Below are positions 30,992 to 42,626 of a stretch of DNA of 64,000 nt, in pieces. The notes under the pieces are model-generated. The model ran no database searches and was not told where the DNA came from. It saw only the letters and a program-made list of their open reading frames with translations. The stretch comes from Pantoea trifolii (GTDB taxonomy: Bacteria; Pseudomonadota; Gammaproteobacteria; Enterobacterales; Enterobacteriaceae): NCBI RefSeq assembly GCF_024506435.1, contig NZ_JANIET010000001.1, forward strand, positions 558,001-622,000, in the 5' to 3' direction. The number at the start of each line of letters is the position of its first letter. Within the stretch, counting starts at the first letter, position 1. The position numbers and the translations under genes were made by a program.

Positions 30992-32479
30992 ATGAACAAA
31001 GAGATCTTAGCTGTAGTAGAAGCCGTTTCTAACGAAAAAGCCCTGCCGCGTGAGAAAATCTTCGAAGCGCTGGAGAGCGCTTTGGCCACTGCGACCAAAA
31101 AGAAGTATGAGCAAGAGATCGAAGTGCGTGTCAGCATCGATCGCCGCAGCGGCGATTTCGACACCTTCCGTCGCTGGCAGATTGTGGAAGAAGTCACGCA
31201 GCCGACTCGCGAGATCACGCTGGATGCAGCTCGTTATGAAGACGAAGCGTTCAATCTGGGCGAATTTGTCGAAGATCAGATTGAATCTGTCACCTTCGAC
31301 CGTATCACCACCCAAACTGCTAAGCAGGTTATCGTACAAAAAGTACGTGAAGCTGAGCGCGCGATGGTGGTTGATCAGTTCCGTCAACACGAAGGCGAAA
31401 TCATCACCGGCGTGGTGAAGAAAGTGAACCGTGACAACATTTCACTGGACCTCGGCAGCAATGCTGAAGCCGTGATTGTGCGTGAAGACATGCTGCCGCG
31501 TGAAAACTTCCGTCCAGGTGACCGTATCCGCGGTGTGCTGTACGCCGTTCGCCCTGAAGCGCGTGGCGCGCAGCTGTTTGTCACCCGCTCGAAGCCAGAG
31601 ATGCTGATCGAATTGTTCCGCATTGAGGTGCCAGAAATTGGCGAAGAAGTTATCGAGATCAAAGCGGCAGCGCGCGATCCGGGTTCACGCGCCAAAATCG
31701 CGGTGAAAACCAACGATAAACGTATTGATCCAGTGGGCGCTTGCGTCGGTATGCGCGGTGCGCGTGTCCAGGCGGTTTCGAGCGAGCTGGGTGGCGAGCG
31801 TATCGACATTGTGCTGTGGGACGACAACCCGGCGCAGTTCGTTATCAACGCCATGGCGCCAGCCGATGTGGCGTCAATTGTGGTGGATGAAGACAATCAC
31901 ACCATGGATATCGCTGTTGAAGCCGGCAATCTGGCTCAGGCGATCGGCCGTAATGGCCAAAACGTGCGTCTGGCTTCCCAACTGAGCGGTTGGGAACTGA
32001 ACGTGATGACCGTCGATGATCTGCAGGCCAAGCACCAAGCTGAAGCCCATGCAGCGATCGATATGTTCACCAAACATCTCGACATCGACGAAGAGTTCGC
32101 CACCATTCTGGTGGAAGAGGGCTTCTCTTCGCTGGAAGAATTGGCTTATGTGCCAATCAACGAGCTGCTGGAAATCGACGGCCTCGATGAAGAGACCATT
32201 GAAGCCCTGCGTGAACGAGCAAAAAATGCGTTAACTACCCTGGCATTAGCGAAAGAAGAGAGCCTTGGTAATCAGGAGCCCGCTGAGGATCTTCTGAATC
32301 TTGAGGGCTTGGATCGTGCGCTGGCGTATCGCCTGGCGGCGAAAGGCGTTTGCACGCTGGAAGATCTCGCTGAGCAAGGTGTTGACGATCTGACAGATAT
32401 TGAAGGGCTGGATGACGAGAAAGCCGGTGCGCTGATTATGGCTGCACGTAATATCTGCTGGTTCGGCGATGACGCGTAA
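30992..32479 (+). CDS. nusA: Transcription termination/antitermination protein NusA
   Basis: RNA polymerase-binding elongation factor that modulates pausing, termination and antitermination. The 495 residues equal E. coli NusA. The order is N-terminal RNAP-binding domain (1-130), S1 domain (about 135-200), two KH domains ([14 protein letters not shown] and [14 protein letters not shown]) and two acidic repeats near 365-420 and 440-490. ATG 30992 ([16 protein letters not shown]) is used; a TTG five codons upstream is unlikely. Confidence 0.97.
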   Translation: MNKEILAVVEAVSNEKALPREKIFEALESALATATKKKYEQEIEVRVSIDRRSGDFDTFRRWQIVEEVTQPTREITLDAARYEDEAFNLGEFVEDQIESVTFDRITTQTAKQVIVQKVREAERAMVVDQFRQHEGEIITGVVKKVNRDNISLDLGSNAEAVIVREDMLPRENFRPGDRIRGVLYAVRPEARGAQLFVTRSKPEMLIELFRIEVPEIGEEVIEIKAAARDPGSRAKIAVKTNDKRIDPVGACVGMRGARVQAVSSELGGERIDIVLWDDNPAQFVINAMAPADVASIVVDEDNHTMDIAVEAGNLAQAIGRNGQNVRLASQLSGWELNVMTVDDLQAKHQAEAHAAIDMFTKHLDIDEEFATILVEEGFSSLEELAYVPINELLEIDGLDEETIEALRERAKNALTTLALAKEESLGNQEPAEDLLNLEGLDRALAYRLAAKGVCTLEDLAEQGVDDLTDIEGLDDEKAGALIMAARNICWFGDDA

Positions 32480-32496
32480 TAACAGGAAGGAACAGC

Positions 32497-35187
32497 ATGA
32501 CAGATGTAACCGTAAAATCGCTGGCCGCCGAAATTCAGACCCCGGTCGATCGCCTGGTACAGCAATTTGCTGATGCAGGGATCCGTAAGTCTGAGAACGA
32601 TGCGGTGTCCCAGCAAGAGAAAGAAACCTTACTGTCTCACCTGAATCGTGAGCACGGTCAGACCGGTTCAAGCAAGCTGACTTTGCAGCGCAAGACGCGC
32701 AGCACCTTGAATATTCCCGTCACCGGGGGTAAAAGTAAGTCGGTACAAATTGAAGTCCGCAAAAAGCGCACATACGTGAAAGGCGATGCAGAGTCTGAGC
32801 AAGCTCAGGCGGAAGCGGAAGCCGAGGCGCAGCGTGAAGCGGAAGAGCAGGCGCGTCGCGAGGCGGAAGAACAAGCCCGTCGCGAAGCTGAACAGAAAGC
32901 GCAACGTGAAGCCGAAGATAAAGCCAAGCGCGAAGCCGCTGACAAGGCCAAACGTGAAGCAGCGGAAAAAGAGAAATTGACTAATCAACCTACCGACGTA
33001 GTAGCCAAGGCTGCGCAGTCTGATAAAGCCCGTCGTGAAGCAGAAGCTGCCGAACTGAAACGTAAAGCAGAAGAAGAAGCACGCCGTAAGCTGGAAGAAG
33101 ATGCGCGCCGCGTGGCTGAAGAAGCCCGCCGCCTGGCTGAAGAAAAAGCCGCTGAATGGGCCAAACCTGAAGAAGAGGATAAAGGCGACTATCACGTCAC
33201 TACCTCAACTCACGCCCGTCAGGCAGAAGACGAGAACGATCGCCAGGTAGAAGCTGGCCGTGCACGTGCTCGCACTACCAAAGCTGCTCGCCCGGTGAAG
33301 AAAGGCAACAAGCATTCTGAAGCCAAAACCGATCGCGAAGAAGCGCGTGCGCAGGTTCGTGGCGGCAAAGGTGGCAAACATCGTAAGCCAAGCACCCTGC
33401 AGCAGGGCTTCAACAAGCCAGCTCAGGCTGTTAACCGCGATGTTGTCATCGGTGAAACCATCACCGTTGCTGAACTGGCCAACAAAATGGCGATCAAAGG
33501 TTCTCTGGTCGTTAAAGCGATGATGAAGATGGGCGCCATGGCGACCATCAACCAGGTTATCGATCAAGAAACCGCTCAGATGGTCGCGGAAGAGATGGGT
33601 CACAAAGTGATCCTGCGCCGCGAGAATGAGCTGGAAGAAGCGGTAATGGACGATCGTGATACCGATGCTGCGCAAGAGTCTCGTGCTCCGGTCGTTACCA
33701 TCATGGGTCACGTTGACCACGGTAAAACCTCTCTGCTTGACTACATTCGTTCAACGAAAGTGGCATCAGGCGAAGCGGGCGGTATTACCCAGCATATCGG
33801 TGCTTACCACGTTGAAACTGACAACGGTATGATCACCTTCCTCGATACCCCGGGACACGCCGCGTTTACCGCAATGCGTGCTCGTGGTGCGCAGGCCACG
33901 GATATCGTTATCCTGGTTGTGGCTGCAGACGATGGCGTGATGCCTCAGACCGTTGAAGCTATCCAGCATGCGAAAGCAGCCGGTGTGCCAGTGGTTGTTG
34001 CGGTCAACAAAATCGATAAGCCAGATGCTGATCCAGACCGCGTTAAGAACGAACTGACCCAATACGGCATTCTTCCGGAAGAGTGGGGCGGTGAGAACAT
34101 GTTCGTTAACGTCTCTGCGAAAGCCGGTACCGGTATTGACGACCTGTTGAATGCGATTCTGCTGCAAGCAGAAGTACTGGAACTCTCAGCTATCCGTGAA
34201 GGTATGGCGAGCGGCGTGGTCATTGAATCGTTCCTCGACAAAGGTCGTGGTCCGGTTGCTACCGTGCTGGTACGTGAAGGTACGCTGAACAAAGGCGATA
34301 TCGTGCTGTGCGGCTTCGAATACGGCCGTGTACGTGCGATGCGTGACGAGCTGGGTCGTGAAGTACTGGAAGCGGGTCCATCCATTCCGGTGGAAATCCT
34401 GGGTCTGTCCGGTGTGCCGGCCGCAGGTGATGAAGCGACTGTCGTACGTGATGAGAAGAAAGCGCGTGAAGTTGCACTGTATCGTCAGGGCAAATTCCGT
34501 GAAGTTAAGCTGGCGCGTCAGCAGAAGTCTAAGTTGGAGAACATGTTCGCCAACATGACTGAAGGCGAAGTGTCTGAGCTGAACATCGTACTGAAATCTG
34601 ACGTACAGGGTTCTGTCGAAGCGATCTCTGATTCGCTGCTGAAACTCTCTACCGACGAAGTGAAAGTGCGCATCATCGGTTCAGGCGTAGGTGGTATCAC
34701 CGAAACCGACGCAACCCTGGCTGCAGCATCCAACGCTATCATCCTCGGCTTCAACGTGCGTGCTGATGCATCTGCTCGCCGCGTAATTGACGCTGAAAAC
34801 GTTGACCTGCGTTATTACTCCGTCATCTATAATCTGATCGACGAAGTGAAAGCAGCGATGAGCGGTATGCTGGCGCCAGAGTTCAAACAGCAGATTATCG
34901 GTCTGGCTGCGGTACGTGACGTGTTCAAATCACCGAAGTTTGGTGCCATCGCGGGCTGTATGGTCACCGAAGGTAACATCAAACGTCACAACCCAATCCG
35001 CGTTCTGCGTGACAACGTGGTTATCTATGAAGGCGAGCTGGAATCTCTGCGCCGCTTCAAAGATGACGTTAACGAAGTTCGTAACGGCATGGAATGTGGT
35101 ATCGGCGTGAAGAACTACAACGACGTTCGCGTTGGCGATATGATCGAAGTGTTCGAAGTGATTGAAATTAAACGCACCATCGATTGA
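32497..35187 (+). CDS. infB: Translation initiation factor IF-2
   Basis: GTPase that brings fMet-tRNA to the 30S subunit. The 896-residue protein has the enterobacterial N-terminal region (1-50), a highly charged linker with repeated [19 protein letters not shown] helices (about 100-220), the G domain with [17 protein letters not shown] and NKIDKP, and C-terminal domains ending [10 protein letters not shown]. An in-frame TTG at 32977 aligns with the position of the E. coli IF2-beta start (GTG) and has a purine-rich GGAAAAAGAG before it, so a shorter form may be made. Confidence 0.97.
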   Translation: MTDVTVKSLAAEIQTPVDRLVQQFADAGIRKSENDAVSQQEKETLLSHLNREHGQTGSSKLTLQRKTRSTLNIPVTGGKSKSVQIEVRKKRTYVKGDAESEQAQAEAEAEAQREAEEQARREAEEQARREAEQKAQREAEDKAKREAADKAKREAAEKEKLTNQPTDVVAKAAQSDKARREAEAAELKRKAEEEARRKLEEDARRVAEEARRLAEEKAAEWAKPEEEDKGDYHVTTSTHARQAEDENDRQVEAGRARARTTKAARPVKKGNKHSEAKTDREEARAQVRGGKGGKHRKPSTLQQGFNKPAQAVNRDVVIGETITVAELANKMAIKGSLVVKAMMKMGAMATINQVIDQETAQMVAEEMGHKVILRRENELEEAVMDDRDTDAAQESRAPVVTIMGHVDHGKTSLLDYIRSTKVASGEAGGITQHIGAYHVETDNGMITFLDTPGHAAFTAMRARGAQATDIVILVVAADDGVMPQTVEAIQHAKAAGVPVVVAVNKIDKPDADPDRVKNELTQYGILPEEWGGENMFVNVSAKAGTGIDDLLNAILLQAEVLELSAIREGMASGVVIESFLDKGRGPVATVLVREGTLNKGDIVLCGFEYGRVRAMRDELGREVLEAGPSIPVEILGLSGVPAAGDEATVVRDEKKAREVALYRQGKFREVKLARQQKSKLENMFANMTEGEVSELNIVLKSDVQGSVEAISDSLLKLSTDEVKVRIIGSGVGGITETDATLAAASNAIILGFNVRADASARRVIDAENVDLRYYSVIYNLIDEVKAAMSGMLAPEFKQQIIGLAAVRDVFKSPKFGAIAGCMVTEGNIKRHNPIRVLRDNVVIYEGELESLRRFKDDVNEVRNGMECGIGVKNYNDVRVGDMIEVFEVIEIKRTID

Positions 35188-35211
35188 TCATCATTTGATG
35201 TGTTGCAATTT

Positions 35212-35230
35212 GGGAGGCCTCTGGCCTCCC
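35212..35230 (+). other. Perfect hairpin between infB and rbfA
   Basis: GGGAGGCC-TCT-GGCCTCCC, an 8-bp perfect stem, starting 25 nt after infB and ending 23 nt before rbfA. There is no T-run, so it is more likely a processing or stability element than a terminator. Confidence 0.6.
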
Positions 35231-35253
35231 GAATTATTTGGGAGAAAGAAATA

Positions 35254-35661
35254 ATGGCAAAAGAATTTGGCCGCCCACAACGCGTTTCTCAGGAGTTGCA
35301 GAAAGAGATTGCAATCATCCTGCAGCGCGAAATTAAAGATCCACGTCTCGGTATGATGGTGACAGTGTCGGGCGTCGAAGTGTCGCGCGATCTCGCCTAT
35401 GCCAAGGTGTTTGTGACCTTTTTGAATGACAAAGATGAAGAAGCGGTACAAAACGGCCTGAAGGCGCTGAAAGAAGCTTCTGGCTATATCCGTACGCTGG
35501 TAGGCAAAGCGATGCGCTTGCGTATCGTGCCGGAGCTGACCTTCTTCTACGACAACTCGCTGATCGAAGGTATGCGCATGTCGAACCTGGTCAGCAACGT
35601 CATTAAGAGCGATGTTGAGCGCCGTGGCGATAGCCCGGCGGAAGATGACAAGGAGGACTAA
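35254..35661 (+). CDS. rbfA: Ribosome-binding factor A
   Basis: Cold-shock 30S maturation factor with a KH-like fold. The 135-residue product starts [20 protein letters not shown] and contains [19 protein letters not shown] and [19 protein letters not shown] 35254 has GGGAGAAAG upstream. The last base of its stop overlaps the truB ATG, so the two are coupled. Confidence 0.96.
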   Translation: MAKEFGRPQRVSQELQKEIAIILQREIKDPRLGMMVTVSGVEVSRDLAYAKVFVTFLNDKDEEAVQNGLKALKEASGYIRTLVGKAMRLRIVPELTFFYDNSLIEGMRMSNLVSNVIKSDVERRGDSPAEDDKED

Positions 35662-36605
35662 TGAGTCGTCCTCGTCGTCGCGGTCGCGACGTCCACGGTG
35701 TGTTTCTGTTGGATAAGCATCAAGGCGCATCTTCCAATGATGTGCTGCAGAAAGTAAAACGTCTGTTCAATGCGAACAAAGCGGGCCACACCGGTGCCCT
35801 CGATCCGCTGGCGACCGGCATGCTGCCGGTTTGCCTCGGCGAAGCCACCAAGTTTTCGCAGTATCTGCTCGATTCTGACAAGCGCTATCGCGTCATTGCT
35901 CGCCTGGGTGAACGCACCGATACGTCTGATGCCGACGGCAATATTGTTGAAACCCGTGCGATTACTTTTGATCAGGCGGCACTGGACGCGGCGCTGGATT
36001 ATTTTCGTGGCGACACCATGCAGGTGCCGACCATGTTCTCCGCGCTGAAGTATCAGGGACGCAAACTGTACGAGTACGCTCGTGAAGGCATTACCGTGCC
36101 GCGTGAAGCGCGCCCGATCAAAGTGTTTGAGCTGCAGTTTATTCGCTGGGAAGGGGATGAGCTGGAGTTGGAGATTCACGTCTCTAAAGGCACTTACATC
36201 CGCACTATCATCGATGATCTCGGTGAGCGGCTTGGCTGCGGTGCGCACGTTATCATGCTGCGTCGTCTGCAAGTGGCGCGTTATCCGATCGAAAGAATGG
36301 TGACGCTCGAGCAGCTGCAGGACGTGGCGGCTACCGTCAACATGGCGGAAACGCCAGATTACAGCGCGCTTGATGCGCTATTGCTGCCGATGGACAGCCC
36401 GGCAGAAGAGTTCCCGATTGTGAATTTGCTGCCCGCGGTGGCGGCGTATTTCAAACAGGGTATGCCGGTTCAGGTGGCGGATGCGCCGGAACAAGGATTG
36501 GTGCGCGTGACTGAAGGTGATGAGCACAAATTCATTGGTATGGCCGAAATTGCCGAGGATGGGCGCGTGGCGCCGCGTCGTCTGGTGGTAGAATTTCCTG
36601 CGTAA
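35661..36605 (+). CDS. truB: tRNA pseudouridine-55 synthase TruB
   Basis: Makes pseudouridine 55 in the T loop of nearly all tRNAs and also assists tRNA folding. The 314 residues include the N-terminal [21 protein letters not shown], the catalytic motif [17 protein letters not shown] with the nucleophilic Asp, and [16 protein letters not shown]. The C-terminal PUA-like part is complete. Its start overlaps the rbfA stop. Confidence 0.96.
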   Translation: MSRPRRRGRDVHGVFLLDKHQGASSNDVLQKVKRLFNANKAGHTGALDPLATGMLPVCLGEATKFSQYLLDSDKRYRVIARLGERTDTSDADGNIVETRAITFDQAALDAALDYFRGDTMQVPTMFSALKYQGRKLYEYAREGITVPREARPIKVFELQFIRWEGDELELEIHVSKGTYIRTIIDDLGERLGCGAHVIMLRRLQVARYPIERMVTLEQLQDVAATVNMAETPDYSALDALLLPMDSPAEEFPIVNLLPAVAAYFKQGMPVQVADAPEQGLVRVTEGDEHKFIGMAEIAEDGRVAPRRLVVEFPA

Positions 36606-36637
36606 TCAATCCTCTCGCATTTGACCTAACGGCGCAT

Positions 36638-36666
36638 TTGCGTTGCTATCAGGCGAAGAGTAGAAT
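36638..36666 (+). promoter_or_regulatory. Promoter of rpsO
   Basis: TTGCGT (36638-36643), an exact 17-bp spacer and TAGAAT (36661-36666). It lies between truB and rpsO, 72 nt before the rpsO ATG. E. coli rpsO has its own promoter at this place. Confidence 0.8.
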
Positions 36667-36738
36667 GGCGCGGCTTTAAAAGCGGGCTGCTGAATTAGAG
36701 ATCGGCACCCATACATTCATTATTTACTGGAGTTTATT

Positions 36739-37008
36739 ATGTCTCTAAGCGTAGAAGCTAAAGCAGAGATCGTTGCTAAATACGGTCGTGGTACCAACGA
36801 CAGCGGTTCAACTGAAGTTCAGGTTGCTCTGCTGACTGCTCAGATTAACCACCTGCAGGGTCACTTCTCTGAGCACAAGAAAGATCACCACAGCCGTCGC
36901 GGTCTGCTGCGCATGGTATCTCAGCGTCGTAAGCTGCTGGACTACCTGAAGCGTAAAGACGTTGCTCGCTACACCGGTCTGATCGAAAGCCTGGGTCTGC
37001 GTCGCTAA
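36739..37008 (+). CDS. rpsO: 30S ribosomal protein S15
   Basis: Primary 16S rRNA-binding protein of the platform. The 89-residue product [18 protein letters not shown]... has the standard [38 protein letters not shown] core (His41, Asp48 and Ser51 region), with the RNA-binding HHSRRGL. In E. coli S15 represses its own translation through a leader pseudoknot; I could not model that here. A strong terminator separates it from pnp. Confidence 0.98.
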   Translation: MSLSVEAKAEIVAKYGRGTNDSGSTEVQVALLTAQINHLQGHFSEHKKDHHSRRGLLRMVSQRRKLLDYLKRKDVARYTGLIESLGLRR

Positions 37009-37091
37009 GTCTGAAGAATCTGATCAAGGGTGTAGCGCATGCACTATGCAAAAAAACGCATCTGACGATCAGATTTGTGCGAGTTTCGCGA

Positions 37092-37118
37092 AAAGGGGGC
37101 CTTTATGGCCCCTTTTTT
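37092..37118 (+). terminator. rpsO terminator
   Basis: AAAGGGGGCC-TTTAT-GGCCCCTTTTTT: GGGGCC/GGCCCC-type stem with flanking A and T runs, about 85 nt after the rpsO stop. It matches the location of the E. coli rpsO t1 terminator. Confidence 0.9.
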
Positions 37119-37187
37119 CGAGCAATCCGCAGCAATCCGGACCAAACTCATGTATTGTTGCAGAGAGTGATCTTTGCTTGCAGAGGT

Positions 37188-37245
37188 TCGCGCGGCTAAT
37201 GAGAGGCTTTACCGCATGGGCGGTTAAGGTTGTCATTAGTCGCGA
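37188..37245 (+). promoter_or_regulatory. pnp leader stem-loop (RNase III/PNPase autoregulation site)
   Basis: TCGCGCGGCTAATGA (37188-37202) pairs with TCATTAGTCGCGA (37233-37245), enclosing an inner ACCGC/GCGGT stem. E. coli pnp has an RNase III-cleaved double-stranded leader here through which PNPase represses itself. The rest of the 309-nt rpsO-pnp gap holds the terminator upstream and no gene. Confidence 0.8.
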
Positions 37246-37317
37246 GGATGCAACTGAAGATCGGTAATCCCCGGCGCGCCAGAATGGGCTGCGCCCCTGA
37301 ATTTAAGGACTTAAATT

Positions 37318-39456
37318 TTGCTGAACCCGATCGTACGCAAATTCCAATATGGTCAGCATACCGTCACGCTGGAAACCGGCATGATGGCGCGCCAGGCTAC
37401 CGCTGCAGTAATGGTGAGCATGGATGACACTGCTGTATTCGTTACCGTTGTTGGCCAGAAAAAAACGAAACCAGGTCAGGATTTCTTCCCGCTGACGGTT
37501 AACTATCAGGAGCGTACTTACGCTGCTGGTCGTATCCCGGGTAGCTTCTTCCGTCGTGAAGGCCGTCCAAGCGAAGGCGAAACCCTGATCTCACGCCTGA
37601 TTGACCGTCCAGTTCGTCCGCTGTTCCCGGAAGGCTTCATTAACGAAGTTCAGGTTATTGCGACCGTGGTTTCTGTTAACCCACAGGTTAACCCAGACAT
37701 CGTTGCGATGATCGGTGCATCTGCTGCATTGGCTCTGTCTGGCCTGCCGTTCAATGGTCCAATCGGCGCAGCGCGCGTCGGTTATATCAATGACCAGTAC
37801 GTGCTAAACCCAACTGCTGATGAAATCAACGAATCACGTCTGAACCTGGTTGTTGCCGGTACCCAGAACGCGGTGCTGATGGTGGAATCAGAAGCTGACA
37901 TCCTGACTGAAGAGCAGATGCTGGGCGCTGTAGTATATGGCCACGATCAGCAGCAGATCGTTATCGAAAACATCAATGCGCTGGTTGCCGAAGCCGGTAA
38001 ACCACGTTGGGATTGGCAGCCACTGCCAACTAACGATGCACTGATCGCACGCGTTACTGCACTGGCAGAAGCGGGCATCAGCGATGCCTATCGCATCACT
38101 GATAAGCAAGAGCGTTACACTCAGGTTGGCGCAGTGAAAGACGCGACCATCGCGGCACTGCAGGCTGAAGATGAAACACTGGATGCTGGCGATATCGCTG
38201 ACATCGTACACGACCTTGAGAAGAGCGTTGTTCGTAGCCGCATCATCCGTGGCGAACCGCGTATTGATGGCCGTGAGAAAGATATGATTCGTGGTCTGGA
38301 CGTGCGCACTGGCGTACTGCCACGCACACACGGTTCTTCGCTGTTTACCCGTGGTGAAACGCAGGCGCTGGTTACCGCAACACTGGGTACCGCACGTGAT
38401 GCGCAGAATCTGGATGAGTTGATGGGCGAGCGTACTGATAGCTTCCTGTTCCACTACAACTTCCCTCCGTACTGCGTGGGCGAAACCGGTATGGTTGGCT
38501 CACCGAAGCGCCGTGAGATTGGTCACGGTCGTCTGGCGAAGCGTGGCGTGCTGGCAGTAATGCCTAAGCAAGCTGATTTCCCATACACCGTGCGTGTGGT
38601 TTCAGAAATCACCGAATCTAACGGTTCTTCTTCAATGGCTTCCGTGTGCGGTGCATCTCTGGCACTGATGGATGCTGGCGTACCAATCAAAGCAGCCGTA
38701 GCCGGTATTGCGATGGGTCTGGTTAAAGAAGCCGACAACTTTGTGGTTCTGTCTGACATTCTGGGTGACGAAGATCACCTCGGCGACATGGACTTTAAAG
38801 TAGCAGGTAGCCGCGATGGTATTACTGCGCTGCAGATGGATATCAAAATCGAAGGCATCACCCGCGAAATCATGCAGGTTGCTCTGAACCAAGCTAAAGG
38901 TGCGCGTCTGCATATCCTGAGCGTGATGGAGCAGGCAATCAGCACGCCGCGTCAGGAAATCTCTGAATTCGCGCCGCGCATTTACACTATCAAAATCAGT
39001 TCAGACAAGATCAAAGATGTCATCGGTAAAGGCGGCTCGGTTATCCGTGCGCTGACCGAAGAAACTGGCACCACCATCGAAATCGAAGATGACGGCACCG
39101 TGAAGATCGCTGCAACTGATAGCCTGAAAGCTAAAGAAGCCATTCGTCGTATTGAAGAGATTACTGCTGAGATCGAAGTTGGCCGCATTTACTCAGGTAA
39201 GGTGACACGTATCGTTGATTTCGGTGCCTTCGTGGCAATCGGCGGCGGTAAAGAAGGTTTGGTTCACATTTCTCAGATCGCCGATAAGCGCGTAGAGAAA
39301 GTGACTGACTATCTGCAGATGGGTCAGGAAGTTCCAGTGAAAGTAATGGAAGTTGACCGTCAGGGCCGTGTACGTCTGAGCATCAAAGAAGCGACAGAGC
39401 AGAAACCAGCGGAAGAAGTTGCTACCGCTGCATCTGATGCATCTGACGCCGAGTAA
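37318..39456 (+). CDS. pnp: Polynucleotide phosphorylase
   Basis: 3'-to-5' phosphorolytic exoribonuclease and degradosome component. The 712 residues show two RNase PH-like domains (about 1-220 and 310-545), the catalytic-core motif [19 protein letters not shown], the KH domain ([17 protein letters not shown]) and the S1 domain ([20 protein letters not shown]). The start is TTG (TTG CTG AAC CCG), also used in E. coli. A structured leader and a downstream terminator frame the gene. Confidence 0.97.
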   Translation: MLNPIVRKFQYGQHTVTLETGMMARQATAAVMVSMDDTAVFVTVVGQKKTKPGQDFFPLTVNYQERTYAAGRIPGSFFRREGRPSEGETLISRLIDRPVRPLFPEGFINEVQVIATVVSVNPQVNPDIVAMIGASAALALSGLPFNGPIGAARVGYINDQYVLNPTADEINESRLNLVVAGTQNAVLMVESEADILTEEQMLGAVVYGHDQQQIVIENINALVAEAGKPRWDWQPLPTNDALIARVTALAEAGISDAYRITDKQERYTQVGAVKDATIAALQAEDETLDAGDIADIVHDLEKSVVRSRIIRGEPRIDGREKDMIRGLDVRTGVLPRTHGSSLFTRGETQALVTATLGTARDAQNLDELMGERTDSFLFHYNFPPYCVGETGMVGSPKRREIGHGRLAKRGVLAVMPKQADFPYTVRVVSEITESNGSSSMASVCGASLALMDAGVPIKAAVAGIAMGLVKEADNFVVLSDILGDEDHLGDMDFKVAGSRDGITALQMDIKIEGITREIMQVALNQAKGARLHILSVMEQAISTPRQEISEFAPRIYTIKISSDKIKDVIGKGGSVIRALTEETGTTIEIEDDGTVKIAATDSLKAKEAIRRIEEITAEIEVGRIYSGKVTRIVDFGAFVAIGGGKEGLVHISQIADKRVEKVTDYLQMGQEVPVKVMEVDRQGRVRLSIKEATEQKPAEEVATAASDASDAE

Positions 39457-39470
39457 GCGTTTACCGATTT

Positions 39471-39497
39471 ACCTCTCCCTGCTTTGCGGGGAGAGGT
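39471..39497 (+). terminator. Terminator-like hairpin after pnp
   Basis: ACCTCTCCC/GGGGAGAGGT stem with a TGCTTTGC loop followed by GTTT, 15 nt after the pnp stop. The T-run is weak, so partial read-through into nlpI is likely. Confidence 0.65.
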
Positions 39498-39585
39498 GTT
39501 TAGATCATCGCGAGGGCGGGAATCCTTGTGCACAGCAGGAGGATGACAGGATGGTTGTCCCAATGTTTGTATTCGGGAGTGGGAA

Positions 39586-40470
39586 ATGAAGCCTTTTTTG
39601 CGCTGGTGTTTTGTTGCGACAGCTATCACGCTGGCAGGATGCAGCAACTCCAATTGGCGTAAGAACGAAGTTCTGGCAGTACCTTTGCAGCCCACACTGC
39701 AGCAAGAGGTGATCCTGGCGCGCATGGAACAAATTCTTGCCAGTCGTGCCCTGACCGATGATGAACGCGCACAGCTATTATATGAGCGCGGAGTGTTGTA
39801 TGATAGTTTGGGTCTGAGGGCACTAGCGCGGAACGATTTTTCGCAAGCGCTGTCTATAAGACCAGATATGCCTGAGGTATTTAATTATCTCGGTATATAC
39901 TTAACGCAGGCAGGCAACTTTGATGCTGCCTATGAAGCGTTTGATTCTGTACTTGAGCTTGATCCAACTTACAACTATGCGCATTTAAACCGTGGTATCG
40001 CCCTCTATTACGGCGGTCGATACAAGTTAGCGCAAGATGATCTGCTGGCGTTTTATCAAGACGATCCTAACGATCCATTCCGCAGCCTTTGGCTCTATCT
40101 CGTTGAAAGCGATATGGATGCCGACAAGGCAAAAGTTACGCTGAGACAGCGTCATGACAAAGCGGTTCGCGATCAATGGGGATGGAATATTGTCGAGTTC
40201 TACCTTGGCGACATCAGTGAAAAAACGCTGATGGAACGTCTCAAGGCGGACGCAACGGATAACACCTCGCTCGCTGAACATCTCAGTGAAACCAACTTCT
40301 ATTTAGGTAAGTACTACCTAAGTCTGGGGGAGAAGGACGACGCGAAAGCGTTGTTCAAACTGGCGGTGGCCAACAACGTAAACAACTTTGTTGAGCACCG
40401 ATACGCATTGTTGGAACTGGCGCAACTCGGCCAGACACAAGACGATTTATCAGAATCTGACCAGCAATAG
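39586..40470 (+). CDS. nlpI: Lipoprotein NlpI
   Basis: Outer-membrane lipoprotein with TPR repeats that acts as an adaptor for peptidoglycan hydrolase turnover (with Prc). The 294-residue product has a lipoprotein signal with lipobox LAGC (Cys19 or nearby), then TPR-like helices ([61 protein letters not shown]). Length equals E. coli NlpI. It lies between pnp and deaD as in E. coli. Confidence 0.95.
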   Translation: MKPFLRWCFVATAITLAGCSNSNWRKNEVLAVPLQPTLQQEVILARMEQILASRALTDDERAQLLYERGVLYDSLGLRALARNDFSQALSIRPDMPEVFNYLGIYLTQAGNFDAAYEAFDSVLELDPTYNYAHLNRGIALYYGGRYKLAQDDLLAFYQDDPNDPFRSLWLYLVESDMDADKAKVTLRQRHDKAVRDQWGWNIVEFYLGDISEKTLMERLKADATDNTSLAEHLSETNFYLGKYYLSLGEKDDAKALFKLAVANNVNNFVEHRYALLELAQLGQTQDDLSESDQQ

Positions 40471-40574
40471 CTGACGAACTTTTATTGCCTGAATACCTGT
40501 AAAGTCATCATCTTCAGAGATGAGGGCTTTTCTGTTCGTCAAAACTTCTAATTTGAGCCGGTTCACACTTTTTG

Positions 40575-40631
40575 ATGAAAATGACTGAAAGTTTTCACGA
40601 CGAGTTATGTAGACTGGCCGCCGCAATCTAA
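40575..40631 (+). CDS. yrbN: YrbN-like small ORF upstream of deaD
   Basis: An 18-codon ORF ([18 protein letters not shown]) ends 16 nt before the deaD ATG. Its first 16 residues closely resemble what I remember of E. coli YrbN ([15 protein letters not shown]), a 26-residue small protein encoded between nlpI and deaD. Here the stop comes earlier, so it does not run into deaD. Conservation of the peptide suggests translation; function is unknown, possibly coupling to deaD. Confidence 0.6.
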   Translation: MKMTESFHDELCRLAAAI

Positions 40632-40647
40632 GAGGCACGTGTACTAC

Positions 40648-42558
40648 ATGACTGATATTCAAACCACTTTTGCTGACCTTGGCCTGAACGCCGACATCCT
40701 CGAATCACTGAACGGTATGGGCTATGTTAAGCCTTCTCCAATCCAGGCTGAGTGTATTCCTCACCTGCTGGCTGGCCGTGACGTGTTGGGTATGGCGCAG
40801 ACCGGTAGTGGTAAAACTGCGGCTTTCTCACTGCCGCTGCTAAACAACATTGATCCTACTGTTAAAGCACCGCAAATTTTGGTGCTGGCACCTACCCGCG
40901 AATTGGCGGTGCAGGTTGCTGAAGCCGTCACAGAATTCTCTAAACACATGCGTGGTATCAACGTTGTAGCCCTGTACGGCGGCCAACGTTATGACGTACA
41001 GCTGCGCGCACTGCGTCAGGGACCACAAGTTGTTGTGGGTACGCCTGGTCGTCTGCTGGATCACCTGAAGCGTGGCACGTTAGATCTGTCTAACCTGCGC
41101 GGTCTGGTGCTGGACGAAGCTGATGAAATGCTGCGTATGGGCTTCATCGAAGACGTTGAAACCATCATGGCGCAGATTCCAGACGGTCATCAGACCGCGC
41201 TGTTCTCAGCAACCATGCCAGAAGCGATTCGTCGTATTACCAAGCGCTTCATGAAAGATCCACAGGAAGTTCGCATCCAGTCAAGCATGACTACGCGCCC
41301 AGACATTTCTCAGTCTTACTGGACCGCTTACGGCCGTAAAACTGATGCGCTGGTTCGCTTCCTGGAAGCAGAAGATTTCGATGCAGCCATCATCTTCGTG
41401 CGTACCAAAAATGCCACGCTGGAAGTGGCCGAAGCGCTGGAGCGCAGCGGTTATAACAGCGCAGCACTGAATGGTGACATGAACCAGGCACTGCGTGAGC
41501 AGACGTTGGAGCGTTTGAAAGATGGTCGTCTCGACATCCTGATCGCGACTGACGTTGCAGCACGTGGTCTGGACGTTGAGCGCATCAGCCTGGTAGTAAA
41601 CTTTGATATCCCAATGGATGCTGAGTCTTACGTTCACCGTATCGGTCGTACCGGCCGTGCAGGTCGTGCTGGTCGCGCGCTGCTGTTCGTTGAGAACCGC
41701 GAGCGTCGTCTGCTGCGCAACATCGAACGAACCATGAAGCTGACCATTCCAGAAGTTGAACTGCCGAACGCAGAACTGCTGGGTGAGCGTCGTCTGGCTA
41801 AGTTCGCGGCTAAAGTACAGCAGCAGCTGGAAAGCAGCGATCTGGACCAGTACCGCGCACTGCTGAGCAAAATGCAGCCGGGCGAAGATCTGGATATCGA
41901 AACTCTGGCCGCAGCACTGCTGAAAATGGCTCAGGGCGAACGTCCACTGATTCTGCCACCAGAAGCACCGCGTCCAGCGCGTCGTGAGTTCAGCGATCGT
42001 CCTGACCGTGGTGAGCGTCGCGATTCACGTGATTCTCGTGGTCCACGCGAAAGCCGTGACAGCCGCGATGGCGATCGTCCACGTCGTGAACGTCGTGACG
42101 TTGGCGAAATGCAGCTGTACCGCATTGAAGTAGGCCGTGATGATGGTGTTGAAGTTCGTCACATCGTTGGCGCGATCGCTAACGAAGGCGATATCAGCAG
42201 CCGTTACATCGGTAACATCAAGCTGTTCGGTACTCACTCAACTATCGAGCTGCCGAAAGGCATGCCGGGCGAAGTACTGCAGCACTTCACGCGTACGCGT
42301 ATTCTGAACAAGCCGATGAATATGCAGTTGATGGGTGATGCACCGGTGCACGAGCGTAGCGAACGTCGTCCATCTGCTGGCGGCGAACGTCGTGGCAATG
42401 GCGCACCGCGCGGTGATGGTGCTCCACGTGGCGAAGGCGCTCCACGTCGCTTCTCCGAACGTCGTGAAGGTGGCCGCGAAGGCGGACGCTTCAGCCGTGA
42501 AGGTGGTCGTGGCCCGCGTCCAGAAGGCGCAGCTGCACCACGTCGTCGTGACGCATAA
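40648..42558 (+). CDS. deaD: Cold-shock DEAD-box RNA helicase DeaD (CsdA)
   Basis: ATP-dependent RNA helicase active in 50S assembly and mRNA unwinding at low temperature. The 636-residue product carries the Q motif, [21 protein letters not shown] and HRIGRTGR helicase motifs. These are followed by the DbpA-like RNA-binding domain ([21 protein letters not shown]) and an Arg/Gly-rich tail. ATG 40648 aligns with E. coli; the in-frame GTG at 40639 is closer to the AGAGG ribosome site, so the exact start is open. Confidence 0.95.
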   Translation: MTDIQTTFADLGLNADILESLNGMGYVKPSPIQAECIPHLLAGRDVLGMAQTGSGKTAAFSLPLLNNIDPTVKAPQILVLAPTRELAVQVAEAVTEFSKHMRGINVVALYGGQRYDVQLRALRQGPQVVVGTPGRLLDHLKRGTLDLSNLRGLVLDEADEMLRMGFIEDVETIMAQIPDGHQTALFSATMPEAIRRITKRFMKDPQEVRIQSSMTTRPDISQSYWTAYGRKTDALVRFLEAEDFDAAIIFVRTKNATLEVAEALERSGYNSAALNGDMNQALREQTLERLKDGRLDILIATDVAARGLDVERISLVVNFDIPMDAESYVHRIGRTGRAGRAGRALLFVENRERRLLRNIERTMKLTIPEVELPNAELLGERRLAKFAAKVQQQLESSDLDQYRALLSKMQPGEDLDIETLAAALLKMAQGERPLILPPEAPRPARREFSDRPDRGERRDSRDSRGPRESRDSRDGDRPRRERRDVGEMQLYRIEVGRDDGVEVRHIVGAIANEGDISSRYIGNIKLFGTHSTIELPKGMPGEVLQHFTRTRILNKPMNMQLMGDAPVHERSERRPSAGGERRGNGAPRGDGAPRGEGAPRRFSERREGGREGGRFSREGGRGPRPEGAAAPRRRDA

Positions 42559-42578
42559 GCGTTAAACGCTAAAAGTAA

Positions 42579-42606
42579 AAAGGGACGCTGATGCGTCCCT
42601 TTTTTT
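42579..42606 (+). terminator. Rho-independent terminator of deaD
   Basis: AGGGACGC-TGAT-GCGTCCCT stem flanked by an A-run and seven T residues. It ends 21 nt before the stop of the convergent SDR gene and can serve both. Confidence 0.92.
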
Positions 42607-42626
42607 ATGCCTGTGGAAAGTAAATT

